Part shown: positions 41,832-50,510 of the stretch, piece after piece
Position numbering within the stretch: position 1 is the first letter of the stretch
How the letters are laid out: every line of letters starts with the position of its first letter
DNA from: Pelomonas parva
Lineage (GTDB): Bacteria > Pseudomonadota > Gammaproteobacteria > Burkholderiales > Burkholderiaceae_C
Assembly (NCBI RefSeq): GCF_043555835.1
Contig: NZ_JBIGHV010000003.1
Location: 558,001 to 622,000, forward strand
Direction: 5' to 3'
DNA length: 64,000 nucleotides
The notes under the pieces: model-generated
Told to the model about the DNA's origin: nothing
The model's database searches: none
The model's input: only the letters and a program-made list of their open reading frames with translations
Made by a program: the position numbers and the translations under genes

Positions 41832-42512
41832 TCAGCCGCGAACTAAGCGCATCAGCCGGCCCCGATAGTCCGGCCGCCCCACTTCGGCACTCAGCAGAAC
41901 CTCGCTGAAGTCGAACCCCAGCGCCGCCATCCGCTTGCCGAACGCGGACCGATTGCCGCGGTTGGGATCGACGATGAGCAGCTCGCTGCGTGGCAGCGCA
42001 TGCTTCTCGATGAAGGCCGCCAGCGCGCCACCGTCGTCACGCTCATAGAGCACGTCGCTGCCGATGATGAGGTCGAAGCGGCCCTGCACTTGGGGCGCGC
42101 CACCTTCCGAGGCCACCGCGTCCTCGCTCCAGTCGCCATGGCAGTAGCGCATCGGCGCCAAGTCGTTCAGGCGCAGGTTCTCCAGCAGGAAGGCTGCGGC
42201 CAGCGGGTGGATGTCGCTGGCCGTGACCTCGGCGCCGCGTCGGTGGCACACCAGGCTGGCCAGCGCCAGGCCGCAGCCGATCTCCAGGATGCGCTCGCCC
42301 GCCGTCAGGGGCCGCACCGCCATCGCGGCCGCCAGGTGCAGGCCGGAGGGCCAGACCTGGCCGAACAGCGGCCATTGCGCCGACGAAATGCCCAACGCGG
42401 AGGCCGCACCGGCGGCGTCGGCAAACTGGTCGTTGTCGAGCAGGGAGCGGACCCGCAGGTCCGCCGCGCCAGCGATGGACAGTGTCTGAACCTTGATGTC
42501 GTAGCCGGGCAT
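41832..42512 (-). CDS. Class I SAM-dependent methyltransferase, METTL/nicotinamide-methyltransferase-like
   Basis: 226 residues. The SAM-binding motif I is ILEIGCGLALASL, acidic motif II VTASDIHPLAA and motif IV FDLIIGSDVLYERDD. The QWPLFGQVWPSG region before motif I resembles the lysine-methyltransferase (METTL/PF10294) and EEF1AKMT type, so the substrate may be a protein. Start at 42512 because GGAGGG lies just upstream; an in-frame ATG at 42542 has none. Convergent with the desaturase gene. Confidence 0.87.
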   Translation of the reverse strand: MPGYDIKVQTLSIAGAADLRVRSLLDNDQFADAAGAASALGISSAQWPLFGQVWPSGLHLAAAMAVRPLTAGERILEIGCGLALASLVCHRRGAEVTASDIHPLAAAFLLENLRLNDLAPMRYCHGDWSEDAVASEGGAPQVQGRFDLIIGSDVLYERDDGGALAAFIEKHALPRSELLIVDPNRGNRSAFGKRMAALGFDFSEVLLSAEVGRPDYRGRLMRLVRG

Positions 42513-42656
42513 GGGCCCTCCAGGGTGATCGCAATGCGACACGGGGAGGTCAGCGCCGCTGGGTCACAGCGGCCAGGCGACAGGCCGGCGGGGCAAGACG
42601 GGAACGGGCGGCTGGGCGCCGCCGTGGGTCAGAGTATGCGGCGCAAGCGCTGCGCG

Positions 42657-43325
42657 TCAGCTCATCAGGTCGTAAGGCCCGCCGCGCTCCAGTGCCTGCT
42701 TGTACGCCGGCCGCGCATGGATGCGGGCCAGGAAGTCCTTGAGCTTGGGGTACTTGTCGATGGACCCGCCCCGCGCGGCGGCCGCTTCCAGCGGGAAGCT
42801 CATCTGCACATCCGCCGCCGAGAACTCCGCGCCGGCAAACCACGGCCGGGCGCTCAGTTCGCCTTCGAGGAACTTCAGCTGCGCGTCGATGTTGGGCTGC
42901 ACGAAGCTGGAGAGCACCTTGTCGGCAATGCCCTTGGCGATGGGCTTGACGAAGAAGGGCATGGGCGCGCGCTTGATCTTGTTGAACACCAGCTTCATCA
43001 CCAGCGGCGGCATGGCCGAGCCCTCGGCAAAGTGCATGAAGTAGCGGTAGTTCAGCAGCTCCTGCTCGCCCGTGGGCTTGAGCCGCCCCTGGCCGTGGCG
43101 CTCCACCAGGTACTCCAGGATGGCGCCGCTCTCGGCCACCGTCAGCCCGCCCTCGGTGATGACGGGGCTCTTGCCCAAGGGGTGGACCTTGCGCAGCTCT
43201 GCTGGCGCCAGCGAGGTCTTGCTGTCGCGCTGGTAGTGCTGGATCTCGTAGGGCAGGCCCAGCTCTTCGAGCAGCCAGAGCACGCGCTGCGAGCGGGAGT
43301 TGTTGAGGTGGTGGACGGTGATCAT
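42657..43325 (-). CDS. Glutathione S-transferase
   Basis: 222-residue cytosolic detoxification enzyme. Thioredoxin-like N-terminal domain (ITVHHLNNSRSQRVLWLLEE, with the Ser of NNSRSQR at the catalytic position; GKSPVITEGGLTVAESGAIL, the glutathione-binding SNAIL-type motif), and helical C-terminal domain (FSAADVQMSFPLEAA, N-capping box). It resembles bacterial GSTs close to the yeast Gtt1 type. Start at 43325; the preceding 30 bases in frame are not conserved-looking. Confidence 0.95.
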   Translation of the reverse strand: MITVHHLNNSRSQRVLWLLEELGLPYEIQHYQRDSKTSLAPAELRKVHPLGKSPVITEGGLTVAESGAILEYLVERHGQGRLKPTGEQELLNYRYFMHFAEGSAMPPLVMKLVFNKIKRAPMPFFVKPIAKGIADKVLSSFVQPNIDAQLKFLEGELSARPWFAGAEFSAADVQMSFPLEAAAARGGSIDKYPKLKDFLARIHARPAYKQALERGGPYDLMS

Positions 43326-43415
43326 CAACCGAGTGTAGGCAGGCACCGCCAAGGGATTGCGGCGGCGTGGCGGCGCTCCTAGGCTGGCCTCACCCCACCG
43401 AAAGGAGCACGCCCC

Positions 43416-43988
43416 ATGGCAACCTGGCCCACGCTCGAAATCGCCAAGCTCGTCGTCGGCGTGCTGACGCCGCTGTCCGTGGCCCTGCTGGGCTGGCTGT
43501 TCAGCCGCCAGCTAAAAAGGCTGGACCTGAGCAACTGGACCAACCAGAAGCTCATCGAGAAGCGTCTGGCCATCTACGACGAGATCGCACCGCGGCTCAA
43601 CAAGCTGCTGTGCTTCTTCACCTGGGTGGGCTATTGGAAGACCGTCTCGCCCGCCGATGCCATCCAGGCCAAGCGCGAGCTGGACCGCACGCTCAACATC
43701 TACCGCCATGTCTTCGACGCGGAGGTCTACGACGCCTACCAGGACTACATCCACGTGCTGTTCGATACCTACACCGCGCCGGGCCATGACGCGCGGCTGC
43801 GGGCGCTGATCTGGGGCCCCGACGGCGACCGCCGCGTTGACTGCGGCTACACATGGGATGAGGGCTGGATGGCCAACTTCTCGGCGCCCGGCCAGGCCGC
43901 CGACAAGGCCGAGGTGCGGGCCCGCTACCAAGCCGTGATGGCGGCGCTGACGCGCTCGCTGGGCGTGTCAACGCCCGGCGCCGGGTAG
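43416..43988 (+). CDS. Membrane-anchored protein of unknown function
   Basis: 190 residues with good ribosome site AAAGGAG. One N-terminal transmembrane helix (about 10-28, LVVGVLTPLSVALLGWLFS) followed by a cytoplasmic helical domain (LIEKRLAIYDEIAPRLNKLL, AKRELDRTLNIYRHVFD, EVYDAYQDYIHVLFDTY). The architecture is common among stand-alone proteins annotated as hypothetical in Proteobacteria; no function known. It ends 22 bp before the reductase gene on the same strand. Confidence 0.78.
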   Translation: MATWPTLEIAKLVVGVLTPLSVALLGWLFSRQLKRLDLSNWTNQKLIEKRLAIYDEIAPRLNKLLCFFTWVGYWKTVSPADAIQAKRELDRTLNIYRHVFDAEVYDAYQDYIHVLFDTYTAPGHDARLRALIWGPDGDRRVDCGYTWDEGWMANFSAPGQAADKAEVRARYQAVMAALTRSLGVSTPGAG

Positions 43989-44010
43989 TGCGCGCTCCAC
44001 AATCCGCCGC

Positions 44011-45045
44011 ATGGCCTCCACCCCGCGCATCCTCGTCACCGGCGGCAGCGGCTACATCGCCGGCGTGCTGATCCGCCAGCTGCTCGCCGCCGGCTGGCAT
44101 GTCAACACCACCGTGCGCGACCTGGCCCGCGAGCCGGCACTGCGCCAGCTGCTCGGCGCGCACGCAGGCGAGGCGCGCGATCAATTGCGCTGCTTCGCCG
44201 CCGACCTGCTGCACGACGCCGGCTGGGCCGAGGCGGCGGCCGGTTGCAGCCATCTGGCCCACCTCGCGTCGCCGCTGCCGGCCGGCGTGCCGCGTGATGC
44301 CAACGAGCTGATCGTCCCCGCCCGCGACGGCGCGCTGCGGGCGCTGAAGGCCGCGCGGGACGCGGGTGTGCAGCGGGTGGTGATGACCTCCTCCGTCGCG
44401 GCCATCGCCTACGGCCACGGCCCCGGCGAGCACCGCTTCACCGAGCGTGACTGGACGCGGCTGGAGGTGCCGGGCATCCCGGCCTATGTGCAGTCCAAGA
44501 CCGTGGCCGAACGCGCCGCGCGCGACTGGGTGGCGCGCGAGGGTGGCGGGCTGGCGTTCTGCACGGTCAACCCATCTGTCGTGTTAGGCCCCGTGGCCAG
44601 CGCCGACTACTCGGCCAGCGTCGTCCTCGTGCGCAGCCTGCTGGAGGGCCGCATCCTCGCCCTGCCCCGCATCGGCTTCGGTATCGTCGACGTGCGCGAC
44701 GTGGCCGAGCTGCACTGGCGCGCGCTCACCGCACCCGACATGGCCGGCGAGCGCTTCATCGCCTGCGGCGGCTTCCACTGGCTGCGCGAGATCGCGGCCG
44801 TGCTGCGTGCCGAACTTGGCGAGCACGCCCGGCGCGTGCCGACCCGTCAACTGCCCGACTGGGCCGTGCGGATGCTGGCCCAGGTCAGCCCGACGGTGCG
44901 CGCGGCGGCGAGCGAGCTGGGGACGGTGAGGCACCAGGATTCAACGCATGCGCGCGAGGTGCTGGGCTGGGCGCCGAGGCCGCCGCGCGAGGCCATCGTG
45001 GCGACGGCGCGGGACCTGATCGCGTTGGGGGTGGTGCGGCGCTAG
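44011..45045 (+). CDS. NAD(P)-dependent epimerase/reductase, dihydroflavonol-4-reductase-like
   Basis: 344-residue short-chain (extended SDR) enzyme. Nucleotide-binding motif TGGSGYIAG at the N-terminus, catalytic YVQSK (Tyr and Lys), and a Ser in MTSSVAAIAYG. NPSVVLGPV is the usual substrate-side motif. Such proteins reduce aldehydes or ketones, for example DFR-like or aldehyde reductases; the substrate is unknown. No clear ribosome site at 44011. A palindrome overlaps the end of the gene. Confidence 0.92.
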   Translation: MASTPRILVTGGSGYIAGVLIRQLLAAGWHVNTTVRDLAREPALRQLLGAHAGEARDQLRCFAADLLHDAGWAEAAAGCSHLAHLASPLPAGVPRDANELIVPARDGALRALKAARDAGVQRVVMTSSVAAIAYGHGPGEHRFTERDWTRLEVPGIPAYVQSKTVAERAARDWVAREGGGLAFCTVNPSVVLGPVASADYSASVVLVRSLLEGRILALPRIGFGIVDVRDVAELHWRALTAPDMAGERFIACGGFHWLREIAAVLRAELGEHARRVPTRQLPDWAVRMLAQVSPTVRAAASELGTVRHQDSTHAREVLGWAPRPPREAIVATARDLIALGVVRR

Positions 45046-45129
45046 GGCGGGTCGCGACCCGCCGTTTCGGTGCGGACGCCAGCAGTGAGGGACGGGGTGT
45101 TGCCGCCAAACGGCGGGTCATGACCCGCC
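45046..45129. repeat. Two near-identical 18-bp palindromes in inverted arrangement
   Basis: GGCGGGTCGCGACCCGCC (45046-45063) and GGCGGGTCATGACCCGCC (45112-45129) are each perfect palindromes. With the flanking GTTT and AAAC they form 22-base inverted arms that differ only in the two central bases. They lie between two convergent genes, and the second covers the stop of the channel gene. They look like a REP/BIME-type element or a terminator. Confidence 0.7.
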
Positions 45130-46029
45130 CCGCCCGGATGCCGGTGCCTGGTGCCCATGGTCGTTCTGCCACGCCGGCAGCGGCGCACCGCAGTCGCGGC
45201 AGAAGCGGGCATCGGGCGCATGCCCTTCGCTCAGGCACTCGTGGCAGGTGCGCGTGGTGGGCGTGCGGCCCATGCGCTGCGCGGTGAACTCGGCGCTGAC
45301 GATGCCCGTCGGCACGGCCAGCGTGCCCCAGCCCAGCAGCATCATGAGCGACGCGATGACGCGGCCCAGGTCGGTCTTGGGCGTGATGTCGCCAAAGCCC
45401 ACCGTCGTCATCGTCGTGATGGCCCAGTACACGCCCACCGGGATGCTGGTGAAGCCATGCGCCGGCCCTTCGACGACGTACATCAGCGTGCCCATGATGG
45501 TGACCACCATCAGCACGAAGGACATGAACACGAGGATCTTGCGCCGCGACGCCGCCAGCGCGCGGCCCAGCATGGCGAACTCCGCCACATAGGCGCCCAG
45601 CTTGAGGATGCGGAACAGCCGCAGCAGCCGCAGCACGCGCACATCGATGAGCGCATGCAGCCCCGGCACCAGGATGGCCAGGTAGGTGGGCAGCACGGCC
45701 ACCAGGTCGATGATGCCGAAGGGGCTGCGCGCATAGCGCAGTGGCTGCCGCACGCAGGACAGCCGGGCCACGTACTCCACGGTGAAGATCAGCGTGAAGG
45801 TCCATTCCAGCACCGTGAACACGCTGCCCCAGCGGGCGTGCACGGCGGCCATGCTGTCCAGCACGACCACCGCCACGCTGGCGAGGATGAGGCCGATCAG
45901 TGCGAGGTCGAACGCCCGCCCGGCGCGCGTGTCGGCTTCGAAGATGACCGTGTACATGCGCAACCGCCAGCCGGCAGCAGCACCTTGGAGCGGCGGGGTG
46001 ACGTCATCGGGATGCTCGGCGGGGCTCAT
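45118..46029 (-). CDS. Voltage-gated potassium channel with C-terminal zinc ribbon
   Basis: 303 residues. Six transmembrane helices: a voltage-sensor S4 with regularly spaced arginines (RVLRLLRLFRILKL), pore helix and selectivity filter TTVGFGD, and S6. After S6 the cytoplasmic tail carries a zinc ribbon, CHECLSEGHAP then FCRDCGAPLP (two CxxC pairs). The channel part is typical of KvAP/Kch-like bacterial proteins. The ribbon is an addition that could assemble or gate the channel. Start at 46029, giving a soluble N-terminal tail of about 30 residues. Confidence 0.93.
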   Translation of the reverse strand: MSPAEHPDDVTPPLQGAAAGWRLRMYTVIFEADTRAGRAFDLALIGLILASVAVVVLDSMAAVHARWGSVFTVLEWTFTLIFTVEYVARLSCVRQPLRYARSPFGIIDLVAVLPTYLAILVPGLHALIDVRVLRLLRLFRILKLGAYVAEFAMLGRALAASRRKILVFMSFVLMVVTIMGTLMYVVEGPAHGFTSIPVGVYWAITTMTTVGFGDITPKTDLGRVIASLMMLLGWGTLAVPTGIVSAEFTAQRMGRTPTTRTCHECLSEGHAPDARFCRDCGAPLPAWQNDHGHQAPASGRGGS

Positions 46030-46062
46030 GGCGGCATGCTAGCTGTGGGCCCCGCGTCAGCG

Positions 46063-46530
46063 TCAGTCGCAACCCAACTTGCGATAGGCCGTGCGCGCGT
46101 CGAGCAGCCGCTTCTGTGCTGCCTTCAGTTCGGCACCGACCTTGGCTGCGTCCTCGGCCGCTTCGGCCATGGGCAGCTCGCGGTCCAGGGCTCGACATTG
46201 CCGCTGGGCCTCAGGGCTCAGGCGCTGTCGTCGCCCGAACTGATCGACCTGCTGGGCGTTCATGCCCGTCAAGGGCTTGATGGCCTCGGCCATGCCTTCT
46301 CGCAAGCGTTCGTTGCGAACATCCTGCCCTTGCAACTCCCGGCCGCTGGACTTGTTCAGGCCGCGCGTTGGCTCGACATCCACCTTCGTGGCGCCCAGGC
46401 AGGGCGAGTCGGAGTAGTTGACCTTGCCGCCTTCCTCGCACTTGTAGACCGTGCGGCTGGCCTTGGGCAACGTCTGCGCAGTGGCGACAGTGGTGCACAG
46501 CAGCAGAGTGAGTAGCGACAGCAACTTCAT
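46063..46530 (-). CDS. DUF4124-containing periplasmic protein
   Basis: 155 residues. Signal peptide 1-18 (LLTLLLCTTVATA). The DUF4124 core follows (TVYKCEEGGKVNYSDSPC), the small domain found in many proteobacterial envelope proteins. The rest is charged and helical, with the pattern AEAAEDAAKVGAELKAAQKR. Function unknown. It ends 33 bp upstream of the channel gene and could share its transcript. Confidence 0.85.
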   Translation of the reverse strand: MKLLSLLTLLLCTTVATAQTLPKASRTVYKCEEGGKVNYSDSPCLGATKVDVEPTRGLNKSSGRELQGQDVRNERLREGMAEAIKPLTGMNAQQVDQFGRRQRLSPEAQRQCRALDRELPMAEAAEDAAKVGAELKAAQKRLLDARTAYRKLGCD

Positions 46531-46623
46531 GGGCGATCTCCGTCCGGCGACCGCGCATGCTAACCAGTGCTAACGAGCCAGCAGCTGCCACAACGGCTTG
46601 CTGCTCCAGCGGTGGATCAGGGC

Positions 46624-46905
46624 TCAACGATGGCGTTCCGGCTCTTTCGTCGAACCGCCGGACAGCAGATTTATCAACGTTGAAGCGATCACGTCACCGA
46701 GGCTTTGGTTGCCGGCTTGCGCGCGCAGCCGGTCGGCGCGTGCATCCTGCAGGCGGGCCACCTCGCGCATCCCGTCCTTCTGAGCGGCGATGGCGCGCTG
46801 TTCGCTGCGGTCCGCCTCGGCTGTCAGGCCGGGGTCTTTCATGGGCGTGGAGGCACACCCAACGGCAACAAAGGCCCAGGCAGTGATGACGACGGTTCGT
46901 TTCAT
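46624..46905 (-). CDS. Small lipoprotein, function unknown
   Basis: 93 residues with a type II signal peptide: WAFVAVGC is the lipobox with Cys17 as lipidation site. The mature part is helical and charged (EADRSEQRAIAAQKDGMREV, LQDARADRLRAQAGNQ) with a hydrophobic end (GDVIASTLINLLSGG). No family recognised. It is the gene next to the helicase, which starts far upstream on the same strand and ends 10 bp before it. Confidence 0.7.
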   Translation of the reverse strand: MKRTVVITAWAFVAVGCASTPMKDPGLTAEADRSEQRAIAAQKDGMREVARLQDARADRLRAQAGNQSLGDVIASTLINLLSGGSTKEPERHR

Positions 46906-46915
46906 CGCGCGAAGC

Positions 46916-49156
46916 CTAACGCCCCCGCCGCTGCCACAACGGCTTCTTCCCCTTCAGATGCCGCTCAATCCCGTCGTTCAACCGCGAGCGCAGGTCAATG
47001 ACTGCCTCGACATGCCCGAACACCTCCGGGAAGCGCAAATCCAGCCACAGCCACAGCGTGCACTGCCGCAGCGCCTGCTCCATGCGGTCCAGGCGGCTGT
47101 GTTCGTCGACGTCGTCCAGGAACCAGGGCGTGCCGGCCTTGCCGGTGCGGGCGTGGCTGGCGGCCCAGGCCTGGAACTGCTCCACCACCTGCGGCAGCCG
47201 GTCGTCCACCGGTGCCTGCGCGTAGCGGAAGCGCTCCTGCAACGGCAGTGAACCGGCTTGGCGGTCCAGCATCTCGGCCAGGCCCAGCATCTGCTCCAGC
47301 TCGGCCACCTCGAAGTGCGCGTCGTCCAGGCGCAGCTGCTGCATGAAGACGGTCAGCACCTGGTGCAGGCTGCTCACGCCCAGGCGCTGGGAGATCGTCT
47401 GCACATGGCGCCAGTTGGGCGCCACCGGGCACTTGAAGTCGCGCGGCGCGCGCGGCTCCTTGGGCAACAACTCGCGCAGCGTCTTCATCGCGTCGGCCTC
47501 GGCCTCCTTCAGCACGCTGACGAAGCCCTCGTCATGCATGCCGTAGCGGCCCGCGCGGCCGGCGATCTGGTGCACCTCGCTGACGCTCAGCTCGCGGTCG
47601 CCGACGCCGTCGAACTTGGTCAGCGTCGAGAACAGAACGCGGCGGATGGGCAGGTTCAGGCCCATGCCGATGGCGTCCGTCGCCACCAGCACCTGGCTGG
47701 CGCCGACCGCGAAGCGCTCGGCCTCGCGGCGGCGCACCTCGGGTGGCAGCGCACCGTAGATGACGCTGACCGCGTGGCCGTTCTGCGAGATCTGGTCGCG
47801 CAGCATCAGCACGTCGCGGCGGCTGAAGGCCACCACCGCGTCGCCCGATTTCAGCTGTGTCATCGGCACCGGCGCGGGCATCAGCTGCACCTGCTGCTTG
47901 CGCTCGAACACGCGCTTCTCGGGCTTCTCGCCGCACAGCTGCAGCAGCCGCTCGATGGCGGGCGCCGCGTAGGCCGACGCAATGATGATCAGCTCGCGCG
48001 CCGGCACGCCGACGATGGCCTGCGTCCACGCCCAGCCGCGCGAATCGTCGAAGATCATCTGCGCTTCGTCGATGACGGCCACGTCGATGGTGTCGCGCGT
48101 GTTGACCATCTCGATGGTGCTGCTCACGACGCGCGCGCCGTTGGCCGGCACGTTCTCTTCACCCGTCAGCAGCGAGCAGGGCACGCCCCGGCCGACGAGG
48201 CGGTCGCGGCCTTCGAGTGCCAGCAGCCGCAGCGGCGCGAGGTAGGCGCCGTCCAGCGCCTGCGCCAGCCGCTCGAAGGCCGAGTACGTCTTGCCGCTGT
48301 TGGGCGGGCCCAGGTACAGCGTCACCTTGCGGCCCAGCTTGCGTGCCGCGTCGAAGCTGTCCGGGTAGCCCTGGAAGGCCAGCTCGCGGCCCAGGCTGGC
48401 GAGGGTGCTCTGCTCCTCGACCTGCTGCTCCCAGCGGTCCTGGGCGCGGGTCAGCGCGGCCTTCAGGTCGTCGTAGGGCATGGGCACGCCGCACTCGGCC
48501 TGCAGGCGCGGCAGCAGCGAGGCCAGCTGGAAGGCGTCGCCCAGCGCCTCGCTGCGCGCGACGAGGTGGTTCAGGTGCAGCGTCAGCTCGGCGGTGTACG
48601 AATACTCCGGCGCCTGGCCAAGGTTGTGGCGCAGCGCAGCGGCATCGCCATCGCGGAAGAAGGCCCACACCGGGCCTTCCGGCACCGGCACGCGGTGCGA
48701 CAGGTCGATGCGCCAGCCCTCGTGCGCCAGCATGATCGGGTGCACGCACAGCCGGGTGAACACCAGGCCCTCGCGGCGCAGGCCCTGGCTTTCGAGCTGC
48801 TGCAGGCGCTGCTGCAATTGCGGGCGCAGCGTGTTGGTCTGCGGTGTGGCTTCCAGCTGCGCGAGCGCGACGGCGATGTGCGCCGGCAGTATCCAGCGCG
48901 CCGGCCGGCCACCGCCGGCGGCGCGGGAGATCTGGATGCAGCCCATGCGGTCCAGCGCGTCGTCGCTGCCGTCGTCGAGGTCGTCCGGCGTCAGCACCTG
49001 GGGCAGCGCATGCGCCGCCTGGCGGATGCGCGCCCAGTCTTCAGGCGCCAGGCCGGCTGGGAAGCGGGCGGCGTGGCTGGGTTGCGGGAGGGGGAAGGCC
49101 GGCGCGGGCGGCTTTGCCGGCTTGATGGCCGGCGATGAGGGGACTTCTGGGTTCAC
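46916..49156 (-). CDS. SUV3-like ATP-dependent RNA helicase
   Basis: 746-residue SF2 helicase. Walker A GPPNSGKT (about 281-288), motif II DEAQ in VIDEAQMIFDD (about 360), SAT-like region IIIASAYAAP, motif V ATDAIGMGLNL and motif VI QIAGRAGRYG. These motifs, especially GPPNSGKTYSAFERL and the DEAQMI box, resemble the mitochondrial RNA-degradosome helicase Suv3. The N-terminal 250 residues are a helical extension specific to bacterial members. The start is GTG at 49156, as no better start lies upstream in frame. Likely role: RNA unwinding and decay in the cytoplasm. Confidence 0.9.
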   Translation of the reverse strand: MNPEVPSSPAIKPAKPPAPAFPLPQPSHAARFPAGLAPEDWARIRQAAHALPQVLTPDDLDDGSDDALDRMGCIQISRAAGGGRPARWILPAHIAVALAQLEATPQTNTLRPQLQQRLQQLESQGLRREGLVFTRLCVHPIMLAHEGWRIDLSHRVPVPEGPVWAFFRDGDAAALRHNLGQAPEYSYTAELTLHLNHLVARSEALGDAFQLASLLPRLQAECGVPMPYDDLKAALTRAQDRWEQQVEEQSTLASLGRELAFQGYPDSFDAARKLGRKVTLYLGPPNSGKTYSAFERLAQALDGAYLAPLRLLALEGRDRLVGRGVPCSLLTGEENVPANGARVVSSTIEMVNTRDTIDVAVIDEAQMIFDDSRGWAWTQAIVGVPARELIIIASAYAAPAIERLLQLCGEKPEKRVFERKQQVQLMPAPVPMTQLKSGDAVVAFSRRDVLMLRDQISQNGHAVSVIYGALPPEVRRREAERFAVGASQVLVATDAIGMGLNLPIRRVLFSTLTKFDGVGDRELSVSEVHQIAGRAGRYGMHDEGFVSVLKEAEADAMKTLRELLPKEPRAPRDFKCPVAPNWRHVQTISQRLGVSSLHQVLTVFMQQLRLDDAHFEVAELEQMLGLAEMLDRQAGSLPLQERFRYAQAPVDDRLPQVVEQFQAWAASHARTGKAGTPWFLDDVDEHSRLDRMEQALRQCTLWLWLDLRFPEVFGHVEAVIDLRSRLNDGIERHLKGKKPLWQRRGR

Positions 49157-49191
49157 GGCGGAAGTGGAACACAGGCGGGCCGCCTGCTTCG

Positions 49192-49560
49192 TTAGGCGCT
49201 GGAGCCGGCCCAGGTGGCAAAGGACGCGGCGGCGTAGAACGCGCCGAAGAGGCCGCCAACCAGCGCCTCCGAGCGGGACAGCACGAAACCTTCCATCGCG
49301 CGGCCATGCTTCGCCTGCACGACCATGTAGAGCAGCCACGCAACGAGGTAGGCCACGAAGGCGCCGGCAATCCACAGCGGAAAGCCCTCCGGCTTGCTGA
49401 TGAGCAGATAGGCGCACAACCCGCCCCACACCCATTCGATGAAGGAGAAGGCGATGACCGTCATGCTGTTTTGCCTGCCCGAACGAAGCAGGCCGCAATC
49501 CACGACTTGCGCGGCGCCGATGGCCACGGCGCAAAGCATCAGGGGCGAGTCGATTTCCAT
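49192..49560 (-). CDS. Small four-helix membrane protein, function unknown
   Basis: 122 residues with four hydrophobic segments (LMLCAVAIGAAQVVDCGLL, MTVIAFSFIEWVWGGLCAYL, FPLWIAGAFVAYLVAWLLYM, EALVGGLFGAFYAAASFATW). Start at 49560 from the end of a non-coding upstream extension. Not recognised. It lies 35 bp upstream of the helicase on the same strand and 128 bp from the divergent RlaP-like gene. Confidence 0.72.
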   Translation of the reverse strand: MEIDSPLMLCAVAIGAAQVVDCGLLRSGRQNSMTVIAFSFIEWVWGGLCAYLLISKPEGFPLWIAGAFVAYLVAWLLYMVVQAKHGRAMEGFVLSRSEALVGGLFGAFYAAASFATWAGSSA

Positions 49561-49688
49561 GTGAAGCGGGCGAAAACTCGGCGGCGCGATTGTGGGGCTG
49601 GTGATGTACCTGGCCTGGCACCGGCCCCAAGCGTCGGCAGAATGCCCGCAAGCCTTTTCCGTCGGATACCGCCGCCCGTCTTTCAACC

Positions 49689-50510
49689 ATGATCCCAGCC
49701 CCCATCAGAGCCGAAATCCTCGAACGCATCCGCCGTGCCGAAGCGGAGCACGATGTCAAGGTGCTGCTGGCCGTCGAGTCCGGCAGTCGCGCCTGGGGCT
49801 TCGAGTCGGTCAACAGCGACTACGACGCGCGCTTCATCTACATCCATCGCCGCGACTGGTATCTGTCGGTCGGGCTTGAGGAGAAGCGCGATGTCATCGA
49901 ATACCCCATCGTCGACGACATCGACCTGAACGGCTGGGATCTGCGCAAGGCGCTGCGGCTGTTCTGGAAGTCCAATCCCGCTTTCGTCGAGTGGGTCCAG
50001 TCGCCCATCCTTTACGCGGAGCTGGGCAGCTTTGCGACCTGCGCGCGGCAGCTGCTGCCGGACGTGTACTCCTGTGTCAGCGGCGTGCACCATTACCGCA
50101 GCATGGCCAAGACCAACTACCGCGGCTACCTGAAGGCCGAGCAGGTGCCGCTCAAGAAGTACTTCTACGTGCTGCGGCCGTTGCTGTCGGTGCGCTGGCT
50201 GGAGCGCTATGGCGCGGCCGCGCCCATCGAGTTCGGCAAGCTGCTGCATTTGATCGACGACCAGCCGGCCCTGCTGGCCGATATCCACGCGCTGCTGGCG
50301 CGCAAGCGCGCCGCACAGGAGCTGGGCCTGGCGGCGCCGGTACGGAGCATCGACGCCTTCATCGAAGCCGAACTTGCGCGGCTGGAAGGCTTCAGCCCCA
50401 AGTCGCCCGACCGGGTCGACGTGCTGCCCAAGCTCGACGAAGTCTTCCATCAATGCCTGGCCGAAGCCTGGGCTCAGTCGATCCCACCCCCCACATTCAC
50501 GACATGCTGA
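49689..50510 (+). CDS. RlaP-like predicted nucleotidyltransferase
   Basis: 273 residues. The catalytic region is SGSRAWGFESVNSDYDARF (31-49), matching the GS...W..S..D.D pattern of the polymerase-beta-type nucleotidyltransferases in the YcgL/RlaP (RNA-ligase-associated) family, followed by DIDLNGWDLRKALRL. The C-terminal half is helical (YGAAAPIEFGKLLHLIDDQ, LLARKRAAQELG). Members are thought to modify RNA termini before ligation or repair. No RNA ligase is encoded in the window. It overlaps the next gene by seven bases. Confidence 0.88.
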   Translation: MIPAPIRAEILERIRRAEAEHDVKVLLAVESGSRAWGFESVNSDYDARFIYIHRRDWYLSVGLEEKRDVIEYPIVDDIDLNGWDLRKALRLFWKSNPAFVEWVQSPILYAELGSFATCARQLLPDVYSCVSGVHHYRSMAKTNYRGYLKAEQVPLKKYFYVLRPLLSVRWLERYGAAAPIEFGKLLHLIDDQPALLADIHALLARKRAAQELGLAAPVRSIDAFIEAELARLEGFSPKSPDRVDVLPKLDEVFHQCLAEAWAQSIPPPTFTTC

